From an uncultured Ruminococcus sp. (lineage in GTDB: Bacteria > Bacillota > Clostridia > Oscillospirales > Acutalibacteraceae), in assembly GCA_902785355.1 (NCBI GenBank), contig CACZYF010000017.1, positions 1-63,701 of the forward strand: DNA of 63,701 bases. Reading direction: 5' to 3'. This document shows, piece by piece, positions 7,595-17,500 of the stretch; position 1 is the first letter of the stretch, and each line of letters begins with the position of its first letter. The notes beneath the pieces are model-generated. The model made no database searches. It was not told the origin of the DNA and saw only the letters and a list, made by a program, of their open reading frames with translations. The translations under genes were made by a program, and so were the position numbers.

Positions 7595-8701
7595 ATGAAA
7601 AAGACATTAGTATTCGTTCTTGCTCTCATCATGGTTCTCGCGGCTCTGCCTGTCGTCGGCGCTTCTGCTGATGAAGCCCCCGCGATCAACTATTCCGAGC
7701 ACTTCACCTTAAACAGCGACACCGGCTATGATTATGACATCACCGGCTCGTCCATCGCTTGGGTGAAGCAGGCCAACGGCACCCTCATCTGGGTCGCTGA
7801 GGATGACGCTCGCAGCGACGCTGAGATTATCGATCAGGCAAAGAAAGCTGACGCTTCTCTCAAGGATGAGAACGCAGTTTTAAGAGGTTTCGGCACCGCT
7901 AAGACCCCCAACGGCAACGGCTCCCAGGCTACCGTCACCGTTTATGCTGCTGATGGCAAGACCATCCTGAGCATCGACGGCAAGTACAGCCACTGTGTCA
8001 TGGCGCTCGCTCAGGACGCAGAACCCGCAGAGCCCGAACAGCCCGAAGTCCCCGCCGAGGAGGGCGAGAAGGCTAACCTCAGAATCGACGTTCCGCTGAA
8101 GATGGCTGTCGCCTTTGAGGACGGCACCGTTTACTACGGCGGCGAAATGAAAGAGGTCGAGGTCGGTAAGGAATATCACTTCCAGATGTGCTCCGTCAAC
8201 TGGGAGAACGGTATCTATGACGAGAACGGCAACGGCATCGCCGGTACCGTCGTCTACACCATGGTCGTTGTTCATCGCGACGAGTTCAACGAGCTGGTTG
8301 CAGCTGCGAAGGAGGACCCCGAGCGCTACACCGTAAAGGGTATCGACATCATCGACAACAAAGAGAAGAAGATCATCATCAATATCGACGCTAAGGACAC
8401 TCACCTTGAGACTGACGTCAACAACTTCTTCATGGCGTACAGATTCCACTTTGTCGGTGGGGATTATAACAAAAAGACCGGCATCGCTCAGGTCATCAAC
8501 ACTCCCGTCGAGAGCCTGTCCGTCAACCTGCCGCTCGGCTCCACCATCACCTGCAAGGCTTACAAGGGCGATGAGGAGATCGACACGGCTGACGTTCTGG
8601 TTGTCAACAACTCCGGCGAGGGCGTCTATGACAACGTCGAGCTGACCAGCGTGAACGACTTCACCTGGGGCGAGAAGCCGGTTGCTGAGGAAACGGAATA
8701 A
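7595..8701 (+). CDS. Secreted surface protein under c-di-GMP riboswitch control
   Basis: The open frame runs from 7463 through the riboswitch, but the real start is ATG 7595 with TGGAGGA eight bases upstream; from there the protein opens with a clear signal peptide (MKKTLVFVLALIMVLAALPV, cleavage near GASA). The mature protein has ~368 residues in total: an N-terminal domain of ~110 residues, an acidic Pro-rich linker (EPAEPEQPEVPAEEGE), and a ~200-residue C-terminal domain beginning KANLRIDVPLKMAVAFEDGT. The same C-terminal domain, nearly identical even in DNA, ends the protein at 9142-11187. No LPXTG sorting signal or membrane anchor is present, so it may be released or bound to the matrix. 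Monocistronic: a terminator follows. Function unknown; a matrix or binding role is inferred from regulation and context. Confidence 0.85.
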   Translation: MKKTLVFVLALIMVLAALPVVGASADEAPAINYSEHFTLNSDTGYDYDITGSSIAWVKQANGTLIWVAEDDARSDAEIIDQAKKADASLKDENAVLRGFGTAKTPNGNGSQATVTVYAADGKTILSIDGKYSHCVMALAQDAEPAEPEQPEVPAEEGEKANLRIDVPLKMAVAFEDGTVYYGGEMKEVEVGKEYHFQMCSVNWENGIYDENGNGIAGTVVYTMVVVHRDEFNELVAAAKEDPERYTVKGIDIIDNKEKKIIINIDAKDTHLETDVNNFFMAYRFHFVGGDYNKKTGIAQVINTPVESLSVNLPLGSTITCKAYKGDEEIDTADVLVVNNSGEGVYDNVELTSVNDFTWGEKPVAEETE

Positions 8702-8754
8702 GCTGAAGCAGCAGAAGAGCATATTGATTACGCAAAATAATCTTTGAATGATTC

Positions 8755-8787
8755 GGGGCGCTCAACTTGTGGGCGCCCTGTTTTTTT
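8755..8787 (+). terminator. Intrinsic terminator after the first secreted protein gene
   Basis: GGGCGC pairs with GCGCCC (8773-8778) across a ten-base loop, followed by TGTTTTTTT. Confidence 0.8.
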
Positions 8788-8883
8788 CTGCCAATCATGT
8801 TCAATGCACATGAAATGACCGTGACTAAACTGAAACTTTGTTCATTTTGCCATATAAATGAAGCTCTTTTTTCAAAAAAACCC

Positions 8884-8912
8884 TTGAAATCCCGATGCGG
8901 TTGTGCTATAAT
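8884..8912 (+). promoter_or_regulatory. Sigma-A-type promoter of riboswitch 2 and the matrix operon
   Basis: TTGAAA (8884-8889), 17 bp, perfect TATAAT (8907-8912), about ten bases before the aptamer. Confidence 0.85.
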
Positions 8913-8919
8913 ATAACCA

Positions 8920-9002
8920 GATTAGAGGGCAAAACCGCTGAAAGGCGGCGACGCAAAGCTCTGGTGTCTAACATAGTGATTCTATATGACCGACCGGCTG
9001 CA
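8920..9002 (+). ncRNA. Cyclic-di-GMP-I (GEMM-I) riboswitch 2
   Basis: A near-consensus class I c-di-GMP aptamer: GGGCAAAACC, stem with GAAA loop, GGCGGCGACGCAAAGC, GTCTAAC, a variable second stem (ATAGTGATTCTATAT) and the terminal ACCGGCTGC. ACCGGCTGC can pair (one mismatch) with GCAGGCGGT at 9030-9039, which is followed by TATTTTTATT and so looks like the expression-platform terminator. It precedes the second secreted protein and, apparently, the whole exopolysaccharide-type operon down to 24806. Confidence 0.92.
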
Positions 9003-9047
9003 TAGTTTTTTACGAATGTAATGAACTGGGCAGGCGGTTATTTTTAT
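8993..9047 (+). terminator. Riboswitch-2 expression-platform terminator
   Basis: ACCGGCTGC at the aptamer 3' end pairs with GCAGGCGGT about 30 bases on (one G-G mismatch), followed by TATTTTTATT. Weaker than the riboswitch-1 hairpin, which may allow more basal read-through. Confidence 0.6.
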
Positions 9048-9141
9048 TGCTCCGAAAGGGGGAATGATTGTTCTGCGCTCTATGGTTAAAGCTTTTTACT
9101 CGTCGTTACATCACCCATATACCCGAGAAAGGATGATTAGA

Positions 9142-11187
9142 ATGAAGAAGGTTTTATCAGTATTACTGGCAGTTTTCCTGCTGGTCTCCGTGTTCCCGCT
9201 GGCTGTCAGCGCGGAGGAGGGAGATCTCAAGAATGTCGTGTTCAATGAGAACGGCGACTACGTTCTCGATCGGAACGACTACGACGCGGTCGATATCGAC
9301 GGCGTCACCGGAACGGTCACACTTTCCAACGCAGGCGTGTACTCTCAGGGCCGCTCCGCGATCAAGGTCATGAACAATTCCGACGTGACCTTTGTCCTTG
9401 ACGGTTACAGCACCGTTATGGGCGACAGCAGCAATTTCTCCTGCGGCATCGAGGTCGAGCTTGGCTCCAAGGTCACCTTCGAGGGCGAGGGAACTCTCGA
9501 CGTTACCGGCGGTAAGTACGGCGCGGCGATCGGCTCCTACGGAACCGGTATCAACATCCCCGAGGAACAGAGAGTCCAGGTCGGCGAGATCACCATCAAC
9601 AGCGGCGTCATCAACGCTTACGGCGGCTACAGAGGCGCGGGCATCGGCGCGGGCTACCACGTCAGCGGCAACCTCATTACCATCAACGGCGGTACAGTCC
9701 GTGCGTATGCGGGTGAACAGGGCGCAGGTATCGGCTCCGGCTACGGCACCAGCGGCGGCGCGATCGGCGTTGCGGCTGTCGGCGAATACACCGCCGGAAC
9801 CATCATCATCAACGGCGGCGATATCTATGCCGCTTCGAGCAACAAGGATTTCACCGATTTCAGCAGCTTTGACGCGATCAACGCGAATGAAGTCCCCGGC
9901 GCTTGGGGCGTAGGCATCGGCGGCGGCTACGGCGCGTCTGTCGACCTCATCGAGATCAACGGCGGTAAGGTCGTTGCGGTCGGCGGCGCCAGCGGCGCGG
10001 CGATCGGCACCGGTCGCGGCACCAGCAAGGGGAACCAGTACAACCCCGACGCATATCATTGCAATATCAGGATCGGCGGCGACGCTGACGTTACAGCTGT
10101 CACCTCCGACGTTACAAAGGACGGCGACCGCCTCGGCGGCGCGGCGATCGGCACCGGTCGCGGCTGTCATACCGGCGGCAACATCGAGATCACCGGTAAC
10201 GCCAAGGTGACCGCGATCAGCGCTTCCCTCGCTCCTGCGATCGGCGCAACCAAGAAGGTGTCTCCCGTAGACGGCGCGATCCCGGTTGCCGAGAGCATCG
10301 TGATCGGCGACAACGTCCAGCTTTACGCGGTTTCCGCTGCGGACTATGCGGTCGATAAGGACGCTTCCAGCCTCTCCATCAATGACAAATACTTCGGTTC
10401 CTCCGACAGATGGTTCTTCGGCGAGAACGCTGCCGCGATCGCTGACGTCGCGAACGTCAAGGTTGAGAGCACCAAGGGCGAGCAGATGTACACCGCACCC
10501 ACCGGCGCAGTCTCCGTCTGGTCCCGCATCAAGGCTGCCGAGGAGCAGCATGACGAGCCCGTCGTTCCCGAGAAGGATGACAAGGGCAACCTCAGGATCG
10601 ACGTTCCGCTGAAGATGGCGGTCGTCTTTGAGGACGGTACCGTCTACTATGGCGGCGAGATGAAGGAAGTCGAAGTCGGTAAGGAATATCACTTCCAGAT
10701 GTGCGCTGTCAACTGGGACAACGGCACCTTTGACGACAACGGCAACGGCATCCGCGGCACCGTCGTTTACACCATGGAAGTCGTTCACAAAAATGAGTTC
10801 AAGGAGCTCGCTGCGGCTGCGAAGGAAGATCCCGAGCGCTACACCGTGAAGGGCATCGACATCATCGACAATGTTGCGAAGAAGATCATCATTGACATCG
10901 ACGCGGAGGATACTCACCTCGAGACCGACGTCAACAACTTCTTCATGGCGTACAGATTCCATTTCAAGGGCGAGGACTACGACAAGCAGACCGGCATCGA
11001 TCAGGTCATCAACACCCCGCTCGAGAGCCTGTCCGTCAACCTCCCGCTCGGCTCCACCATCACCTGCAACGCTTACCACAGCTATGAGAAGGTCGCGTCC
11101 GCAGATGTGTTCATCGAGAACAACTCCGGCGAGGGCGTTTACGACGACGTTTTCCTCACCAGCGTGAACGATTACACCTGGGAATAA
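9142..11187 (+). CDS. Secreted glycine-rich beta-helix protein with shared C-terminal domain
   Basis: The start is ATG 9142 (GAAAGGATG region upstream); the frame extends further 5' only by chance. The ~681-residue protein has a signal peptide (MKKVLSVLLAVFLLVSVFPL, cleavage after VSA). Residues ~25-440 form a repetitive right-handed beta-helix-like array with recurrent INGG, GAGIGxGYG and GAAIGTGRG turns, as in carbohydrate-binding or adhesin beta-helices. After an acidic linker comes the ~200-residue domain (GNLRIDVPLKMAVVFEDGT onwards) shared with the product of 7595-8701. No cell-wall anchor is seen. It is the first gene behind riboswitch 2, so its expression should follow c-di-GMP. A role as a matrix or polysaccharide-binding component is inferred; the exact ligand is unknown. 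Confidence 0.85.
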   Translation: MKKVLSVLLAVFLLVSVFPLAVSAEEGDLKNVVFNENGDYVLDRNDYDAVDIDGVTGTVTLSNAGVYSQGRSAIKVMNNSDVTFVLDGYSTVMGDSSNFSCGIEVELGSKVTFEGEGTLDVTGGKYGAAIGSYGTGINIPEEQRVQVGEITINSGVINAYGGYRGAGIGAGYHVSGNLITINGGTVRAYAGEQGAGIGSGYGTSGGAIGVAAVGEYTAGTIIINGGDIYAASSNKDFTDFSSFDAINANEVPGAWGVGIGGGYGASVDLIEINGGKVVAVGGASGAAIGTGRGTSKGNQYNPDAYHCNIRIGGDADVTAVTSDVTKDGDRLGGAAIGTGRGCHTGGNIEITGNAKVTAISASLAPAIGATKKVSPVDGAIPVAESIVIGDNVQLYAVSAADYAVDKDASSLSINDKYFGSSDRWFFGENAAAIADVANVKVESTKGEQMYTAPTGAVSVWSRIKAAEEQHDEPVVPEKDDKGNLRIDVPLKMAVVFEDGTVYYGGEMKEVEVGKEYHFQMCAVNWDNGTFDDNGNGIRGTVVYTMEVVHKNEFKELAAAAKEDPERYTVKGIDIIDNVAKKIIIDIDAEDTHLETDVNNFFMAYRFHFKGEDYDKQTGIDQVINTPLESLSVNLPLGSTITCNAYHSYEKVASADVFIENNSGEGVYDDVFLTSVNDYTWE

Positions 11188-11287
11188 CAGGAATCAAAAC
11201 GGACGACGATCTACCCCGTTCGTTTACACAGTAAAATAGACAGTCGCAATGAGTTCTGACGGCTGATTCTTAGTTATCTAACCAAAA

Positions 11288-11329
11288 GAGTATTCCTTGA
11301 CTTGATTTTTTGCGGGTCAGGGAATATTC
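11288..11329 (+). promoter_or_regulatory. Long hairpin before the lipoprotein gene
   Basis: GAGTATTCCTTGAC pairs over 14 bp (two G-U pairs) with GTCAGGGAATATTC across a 14-base loop. It ends 20 bases before the ATG at 11349 and six bases before the ribosome binding site. There is no strong T run, so it may be an mRNA-processing or partial termination site that lowers expression of the downstream operon. Confidence 0.55.
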
Positions 11330-11348
11330 TTATAAAGGGGCGATTAAA

Positions 11349-12038
11349 ATGAAGCATTCCATGATCAAAATGATATCACTTTTACTGGCAGTTTTCCTTT
11401 CTCTCGCGGTGTTCTCCGCCTGCGGCGTCGACCCGAACGTCAAGCAGCAGAAGGAGACGGCCTCGGAGTATGAGGTCAAGATCGACGGCGAGGAGGAAGA
11501 GGTCGAGCGCGAGGGCTTTTACGCTTATGCTAAGGGCAAGACCGACCCCGTAGAGGTTGGCGGCGTAGAGGTCAGCGTAACGGACTTTGCCGTCCGTTCC
11601 TATGAGCTGGCTTTCCTGATGGCGCAGAAGAACTTCAAAACCCCGAAGGACATCCCGCTCGACGCGGCTGTGCAGTATGCCTTCACCCATATCTTCTACA
11701 ACGATTTTTACCACATCACCAACAAGGCGGCACAGTACCGCAGCGCCAGCGAACAGCAGATCAGGGATTCGCTCAAGGAGCAGTTCGGTACCGACGACTT
11801 CAAGGTGACTTCCTCCATGCTGTACAATGCCGGTAAAGAGATCTTCGAGATGTGGATCCCGTCCTACGGCACGAACATCTATTACATCATCGACGCGGTC
11901 AACGTTGACGGCGATCAGGCGGAGATCATCTCCACCTTCTACAACGAGCTTGCGCGCAAGACCCTGCTCGGCAAGGCGACGATCACGGTCAAGATCCAGG
12001 ACGGCAGACCGGTGATCGCCTCTCTGAAAGCGGAGTAG
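11349..12038 (+). CDS. Putative lipoprotein of the c-di-GMP-controlled operon
   Basis: A 229-residue protein starting at ATG 11349, preceded by AAAGGGG. The N-terminus is a lipoprotein signal (MKHSMIKMISLLLAVFLSLA, lipobox VFSAC), so it should be lipid-anchored on the outer face of the membrane. The mature part has an acidic linker (EVKIDGEEEEVEREG) and a mixed alpha/beta domain of ~160 residues that I do not recognise. Its place between the beta-helix protein and the HD-GYP membrane protein suggests an accessory role in assembling or holding the secreted polymer or protein. Confidence 0.75.
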   Translation: MKHSMIKMISLLLAVFLSLAVFSACGVDPNVKQQKETASEYEVKIDGEEEEVEREGFYAYAKGKTDPVEVGGVEVSVTDFAVRSYELAFLMAQKNFKTPKDIPLDAAVQYAFTHIFYNDFYHITNKAAQYRSASEQQIRDSLKEQFGTDDFKVTSSMLYNAGKEIFEMWIPSYGTNIYYIIDAVNVDGDQAEIISTFYNELARKTLLGKATITVKIQDGRPVIASLKAE

Positions 12039-12043
12039 CGGAT

Positions 12044-12244
12044 ATGGACGATAACAAAGCCTTAGCGAGCGAGAACGCCCGCCTGCGTGAAGCGCTGAAA
12101 AAGATCGCGGAGCATCAGGCTCAGATACAGAAGATACTCGACGGCGTGAGCGACCTGCTCAGAACGAATGAGCAGACGGAATCCGCGCCCGTCACGGACG
12201 AGGACGTAAAGGAGCTTTTGAAGAAGTATTCGCGTCTCCACTGA
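12044..12244 (+). CDS. Small coiled-coil protein
   Basis: A 66-residue acidic protein starting five bases after the preceding stop codon. Residues ~5-45 form a continuous helix with heptad-like pattern (ENARLREALKKIAEHQAQI), with no signal peptide or membrane segment. It is in step with its neighbours (tight spacing, same codon use), which supports it being real. Function unknown; it may oligomerise or adapt another component of the operon. Confidence 0.65.
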   Translation: MDDNKALASENARLREALKKIAEHQAQIQKILDGVSDLLRTNEQTESAPVTDEDVKELLKKYSRLH

Positions 12245-12283
12245 CGCCATCGTCAAAAATCATGAACCAACGGAGCTGAAAAG

Positions 12284-14479
12284 ATGAAAAAGGTCGGCAA
12301 CATCAAACTGAATGACAAGGTCAAAAAGGGAGGCGCGCTCCCTCTTTTCGGCGTAGCTGTGATCGTTCTCCTGCTGACCGTCGCCGTCTACTTTGTCGCG
12401 AACTACGTCTCCGACAGCTATACGGTGGAGAACCGCCTTTCCAACTGGAACTACCTCTATACCGTGAAGGCGGGCGCCGTGCCCGACGGCGAGCTCCGTA
12501 TCTATAACGCACAGAATCCCATTGTCTCCGACGGCAAGAAGAACAGCATCTATTTCTCCAAAACGCTGGAGCCTTCGGAAACGGCAAAGACTTTTGTGCT
12601 CATCACCGATTTCTCCCCTGTCAAGATCAAGCTCAACGGCAGGGAGATCTACAACAACCAATTCGATACGGCGGAGTACGTCGGAAGCTGTTACAACGCT
12701 GTGGCGCTGGAGCCTTCCGCTCAGGAGCGGCATCTTGAGGTCATGCTCAAGATCCCCTTCTCCGTTCGCTTTGAATCCTATCTCAACCCCGCGGGCGATC
12801 CATCCTTCACCTCGATGCCCGGCTTCATCTTCGGCTTGATCCTGATGGGCGCGGGGCTGGTCGCCGTGCTTGTTTTCGGTGTGATCTCTGCGGTGAAGAA
12901 GCGCTTCTTCCGCTCGATCCTGTTCTGCGGGCTTCTTGCCTACGTCGGGCTGAGCGTCGCGCTGCACCTTCTGCCCGAGGTCACCTACCGCTTCAATATG
13001 CCGATCTGGCTGAGCATCACCGCCGTTCCCGTGCACCTGACCTTTATGCTGGTGCTCCTGTGTCTGAACGGCCTGTTCAAGGATTCCCGCAAGACGGCGA
13101 TCGCGATCCTCTTCGCGTCCGTGATCTCAGCGGTCGCGATGTTCGTGTCCTTCAACCCGCTGATGGTGAAGCTCTGCTCCGCTTTGATGTGCCTGGTGAC
13201 CATTGCCGCGACGGTCTACGTCTCGCACACTGCCATGAAACAGCTCGACAGACGTATCCAGTACGCGGCGCCGATGTTCGTGATGTGCGTATTCTGCACG
13301 ATGATCATGATCCTCGCGGCGATCTTTATGCTCGCCCGCCAGAGGACGCTGTATATCTATAACGTAGCCGTGGCGTCCGCGGTCATCCTCGGCGTGATCG
13401 AATATATCTATATCAGCGACTACCGCTTTGAGCTGAAAAACAGCGAGCTTCGCGAGCAGAGCGGGAAATACGGCGATACCGTGGACGGCATCTCCCTCTT
13501 TATCCGCAACATGCTGCAGTGCCGCGACAAATCCACGTTCTATGAGACGGCGGAGCGCGAGGTCATCGACCTGATCCGGAAGTATAATCCCGAGAACACC
13601 GACATCCGCTACTGCGCGGCGGTCAAGGGCGCGGAGGGCTACACGGAGGTCATCAACAGCGGTATCTCCGCCTGCAATTATCAGATCATTGAGGAAAACA
13701 GCCTGAAAAGCGACAAGAGGTGTCTTTTCGCAGAAACCTATTTTGACTGTATTTTGAAGGACGGCAGCGAGATCGGCGCGATCCTTCATTTTGAAAATAT
13801 CAAGGGCGGCTTGGACGTTTTCTTTGAGAGTATGATCGAAGCGACGTACTGCGGACTGGAAACGACTTATGAGAACACCTTCTCCGATCTTGGCAGCCGC
13901 GATATCAACATCATCTTCGCCGAGCTGGCGGAGAACACCGAGCTGGACAATGGCTGCAGCGTCGATCATCTGGTGAACATCCGCAACAACAGCCTTGCGC
14001 TGTGCAAGCGGATCGGGATGGACGCGGACAAGGCGAAGCATATCGCCATCGCCTCCGAGCTGCACGACCTCGGTAAGATCGCTATCCCCAAGAATATCAT
14101 CCACAAGGAAGGCAGGCTCAGCGAGGAGGAGCGCGTCATCGTCAACAGCCACACGGAGTTCGGCTATATCATCCTCTCCGCCTATGACGACGACCCCATG
14201 CTCGCGACCGCCGCGACGATCGCGCGCTATCACCACGAGCGCTACGACGGCACCGGCAGCCACGGCTTGAAGGGCGAGGATATTCCTGTTGAGGCGCGTG
14301 TGGTCACGGTCTGCGACGTTTACGATGCGCTGATCTCCGAGCGAACCTACAAGAAGGCGTGGAACAAAGAGGACGCCCTGCGCTATCTCAAGGATAACGA
14401 GGGCAAGATCTTCGACCCCGCGATCTGCGAGTCGTTCATCGCGTTCATCCGCGAGGGCGACGCCGTCAGCGCGGAATGA
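12284..14479 (+). CDS. Polytopic membrane HD-GYP-type protein (degenerate GYP)
   Basis: 731 residues. One transmembrane segment at ~25-46, an extracellular beta-type domain (~47-180), about seven further transmembrane helices (~182-385, resembling a 7TM-DISM receptor), a GAF-like linker (~400-540), then an HD-GYP domain. The metal-binding His594-Asp595 (HDLGK) and HHERYDG are intact, with the downstream CDVYDALISERTYK helix. The signature GYP loop is altered: HHERYDGTG is followed by SHGLKGEDIP where the family has GYPxGLxGxxIP, i.e. one residue shorter with Tyr-Pro lost. HD-GYP enzymes hydrolyse c-di-GMP. Lying inside a c-di-GMP-riboswitch operon, it may be a feedback phosphodiesterase or a ligand sensor that no longer cleaves. 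An extracellular signal or the polymer itself could be its input. Confidence 0.88.
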   Translation: MKKVGNIKLNDKVKKGGALPLFGVAVIVLLLTVAVYFVANYVSDSYTVENRLSNWNYLYTVKAGAVPDGELRIYNAQNPIVSDGKKNSIYFSKTLEPSETAKTFVLITDFSPVKIKLNGREIYNNQFDTAEYVGSCYNAVALEPSAQERHLEVMLKIPFSVRFESYLNPAGDPSFTSMPGFIFGLILMGAGLVAVLVFGVISAVKKRFFRSILFCGLLAYVGLSVALHLLPEVTYRFNMPIWLSITAVPVHLTFMLVLLCLNGLFKDSRKTAIAILFASVISAVAMFVSFNPLMVKLCSALMCLVTIAATVYVSHTAMKQLDRRIQYAAPMFVMCVFCTMIMILAAIFMLARQRTLYIYNVAVASAVILGVIEYIYISDYRFELKNSELREQSGKYGDTVDGISLFIRNMLQCRDKSTFYETAEREVIDLIRKYNPENTDIRYCAAVKGAEGYTEVINSGISACNYQIIEENSLKSDKRCLFAETYFDCILKDGSEIGAILHFENIKGGLDVFFESMIEATYCGLETTYENTFSDLGSRDINIIFAELAENTELDNGCSVDHLVNIRNNSLALCKRIGMDADKAKHIAIASELHDLGKIAIPKNIIHKEGRLSEEERVIVNSHTEFGYIILSAYDDDPMLATAATIARYHHERYDGTGSHGLKGEDIPVEARVVTVCDVYDALISERTYKKAWNKEDALRYLKDNEGKIFDPAICESFIAFIREGDAVSAE

Positions 14480-14532
14480 TCCCGTTTTTCGATCAATCAG
14501 AATCCATATAAGCTCAGAAAGGCGGTGTGGAT

Positions 14533-17500
14533 ATGTCCAAGGAAAAAGAGAATAAGAAGCAGCAGACCGCTGAGCTGACCCCCGAGGAACAGGCGTTCCA
14601 AGAGCACCAGAACGCGCGTGCGGCGAAGGTCGGGAAGTTCTTCAAACGGCTGAAATGGTACCATATCGCGGCGTTCATTCTGGTTCTGGGCATCGTTCTG
14701 CTGTTCGTGATCTGGCACCTTCTGCCCAAGAAGGTGATGAATGTCGCCGTGCTGGATAAAACGGTGCTCTCTTACGCGGATGATGAGAACATCATCAAGG
14801 AGAACGTCTACCGAAAGCACCAGGGCTTATACTGGATCCTCCATCAGCAGAGATACATCAAGCCCGACGGCGAGTATTACGATTATCAGCGCGACTACTT
14901 CGGCCCCAAGCTGGACGAGGAGGGCAACTTTGACGGGGACACCGAGTTCAAGGACGCTCAGTCCACCCCCGACTTGCTGTACCTCTCCGACGCCTACGGC
15001 ATGGGCAACGATACCTACGGCTACTATAACGGCGGTTCTCCGCTCAACGGCGGCATCTCCGACGACGATATGTCCTATATTTCCTTCGCGCACGAGAGCG
15101 GCGCGCCGATCGTTGCCGAGATGGCGTTTTTCAGCACGCCGCTGTCCGATTCCGTCCGCGCACAGCTGACCGCGCTCACCGGCGTCAACCCGACCAAGTG
15201 GATCGGCAGATACCTCGTCGATCTGGAGGACTTCACCGACGTCCCCGACTGGGCGCCCCCGATGTATGAACAGCAGGAGGGCGTGGAATGGCGCTTCACC
15301 GGCCCCGGTATCCTTCTGGTGTCCAACGACGGAAAGATCATCATTCTGGAACAGAACACGGATTTTATCACCAAAAATCTGCTGAAAATATACATCAACG
15401 AGGAATACCGCAAGGAATTCTCCGGCTGTGATAGCGTCAACTTCTACAACTGGTTCGAGCTGGTCGAGCCGAACTACGGCGTCGAGAACATCGCGACCTT
15501 TGAGTTCGACCTCAACGCGACCGGCATGGAGAAGATCAAGGAGGTCAGCAAGACCCCGCGCTTCTGTGCGATCTCGCGCAAGCAGGAGGAGGGCTACGCG
15601 CCCGTCTACTACTTCGCGGGCGACTCCAACGACTATGTCAACGGCAACCGCTACGGCGAGTTCCTCTTCTCTAACCTGTTCTTCAAGTTCCTGTCCTATG
15701 ACCGACAGGGCGATATCTCCAACTTTTTCTGGCGTTTCTACAACCCGCTGATGCGCCACATCCTCTCCGATACGAACAGCAGGCAGTATATGACGGAGCA
15801 GTCCGAGCACGCGGAGGTCTCGCACATCAACAGCGGCAGCTTCCAGGTGCTTCAGAATGAAAAATGGCGCTCCTTAACGCTCAAGGCAGCCTCTCTGAAC
15901 GCACAGGAGCCGGGCAAGGCGACCTACTCGCGCGACTTCACCTACTATGAGGATCTGATCGAGGCTGCGGGCGAGCTGGGCGTGAACTGCCTTGTCGCAA
16001 AGGATCTGTACCCGCCGGAATTCTACGCGGCGATCAGCCGATACAACAAGAATTCGGAGCATGATACCATCTACATTTTACAGCGCGTCGGCGTGCCGGA
16101 CGGACTGGACGTCCGGGATTACCTCAAGGACGACGGGCTGAAAAAGTGGAGCGAAGCCGTCGTCTCGGCGGTCAAGGCGCTCCACGGCGACGGCCGCGCG
16201 CGGGGCGAGAAGCTCGGCGACGCGACCTACTTCATCGACGTTTCCGAGTATGTGCTCGGTCTTTGCGTCGACCCGAAGCTGGATAACGAGAACACCGGCA
16301 AGATCACCGGGCTGTCCGCCTACTCCTACAAGGGCGATTATGTGAAGCAGAATACCGGCGCACAGGGCTTTGCGGCGTATCTCTATGATACCGCCCAGAA
16401 GACCTCCTTCGACAGCTACGGCTACTACACGCCTGTCGCGGTCACCGCTTCTCCCGACATGATCAAGGGCATGAAGGATGTCAAGAACCAGCATGCCTAT
16501 CTGTTCAGCGATATTGCCGCCGAGGACTGTGCGGAATACGCCTTCTGTGACGTGCTCATGGATAATGAAGCGATCATCGACAGCGGCAAGATGAGCGAGA
16601 GCGCCTATACCAAATATCTTAGCGTGTTCAACGAGCTGAACCGCCTCACCTCTCCTCTGCTCGCGTCGGGCGTATCCTTCTCCGATGTGAACGCTGTCTA
16701 CGGTCAGGACGCCGTCAGCGAATCGGAGCAGGGCGAGGGCATCACGGACGCGCTCCGGGCCGCGAAGGACAGCGGCATTCTCGGCGCGACTGTATATGAT
16801 CTCAACGATAGCTGGAGCGACGTGGGCGAGGACATGCGCTTCTTCACGGCTTCGGCATCCAACAGCTACCTCTGGCACAACACCTGCGACAGCGCCGAGA
16901 TGACGGGCGTGATCGCGATGGACAGCGTGGCGCCCGGTACTCCGGGTCTCGTCCTCACCGACGACGACCTCGCTCAGGCGCTCTCCCTCTCTAACGACGC
17001 GGGCTACCTCTACATCACCCTCCAGCTCCTCGAGGAGACCGACTACAAGGAGAACGCGATGTTCATCGGTCTGGATACCTTCCAGCGCAACGACGGCGAG
17101 TATTACTACGCCAAGGACTTCACGGCGAACTCCCTCTCCGGTATGGAATTCTCCCTGCGCTTTGAAGGCAAGCAGAAGGCGGCGCTCTATGTCATGGCGA
17201 AGTATGACCGTAACCGCGGCTCAGCCTTCACCCAGGAGAGCTACAACGGCGATTACCACAAGGTCGCCGACCTGACCTACGGCGGCTTCACCTCCGGCGA
17301 CACCCAGTTCTACCAGACAGGCTCCACCATCTACATCCGCCTGCCGTGGACGTGGCTCAACGTCGCCGACCCGTCAAAGAAGCTCGTCATCAACGACAAC
17401 GCCTTCGCGGGCGACGTCGCGAAGACCGTCACCACCAACGGCGTGCTCGCGTCTGTCATGATCGGCGAGCGCAAGGGGGGCGACGTGATGTACGCCTTCC

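Noticed and set aside
9163-11079. 638-codon minus-strand open frame opposite the beta-helix protein
   Set aside because: Antisense shadow of GC-rich repetitive codons; composition is Asp/Val/Ala-rich without a fold.
11188-11287. A third c-di-GMP riboswitch before the lipoprotein gene
   Set aside because: A GGCTGATT-like piece is present but the conserved GGCAAA, GACGCAAAG and TCTAA elements are missing.
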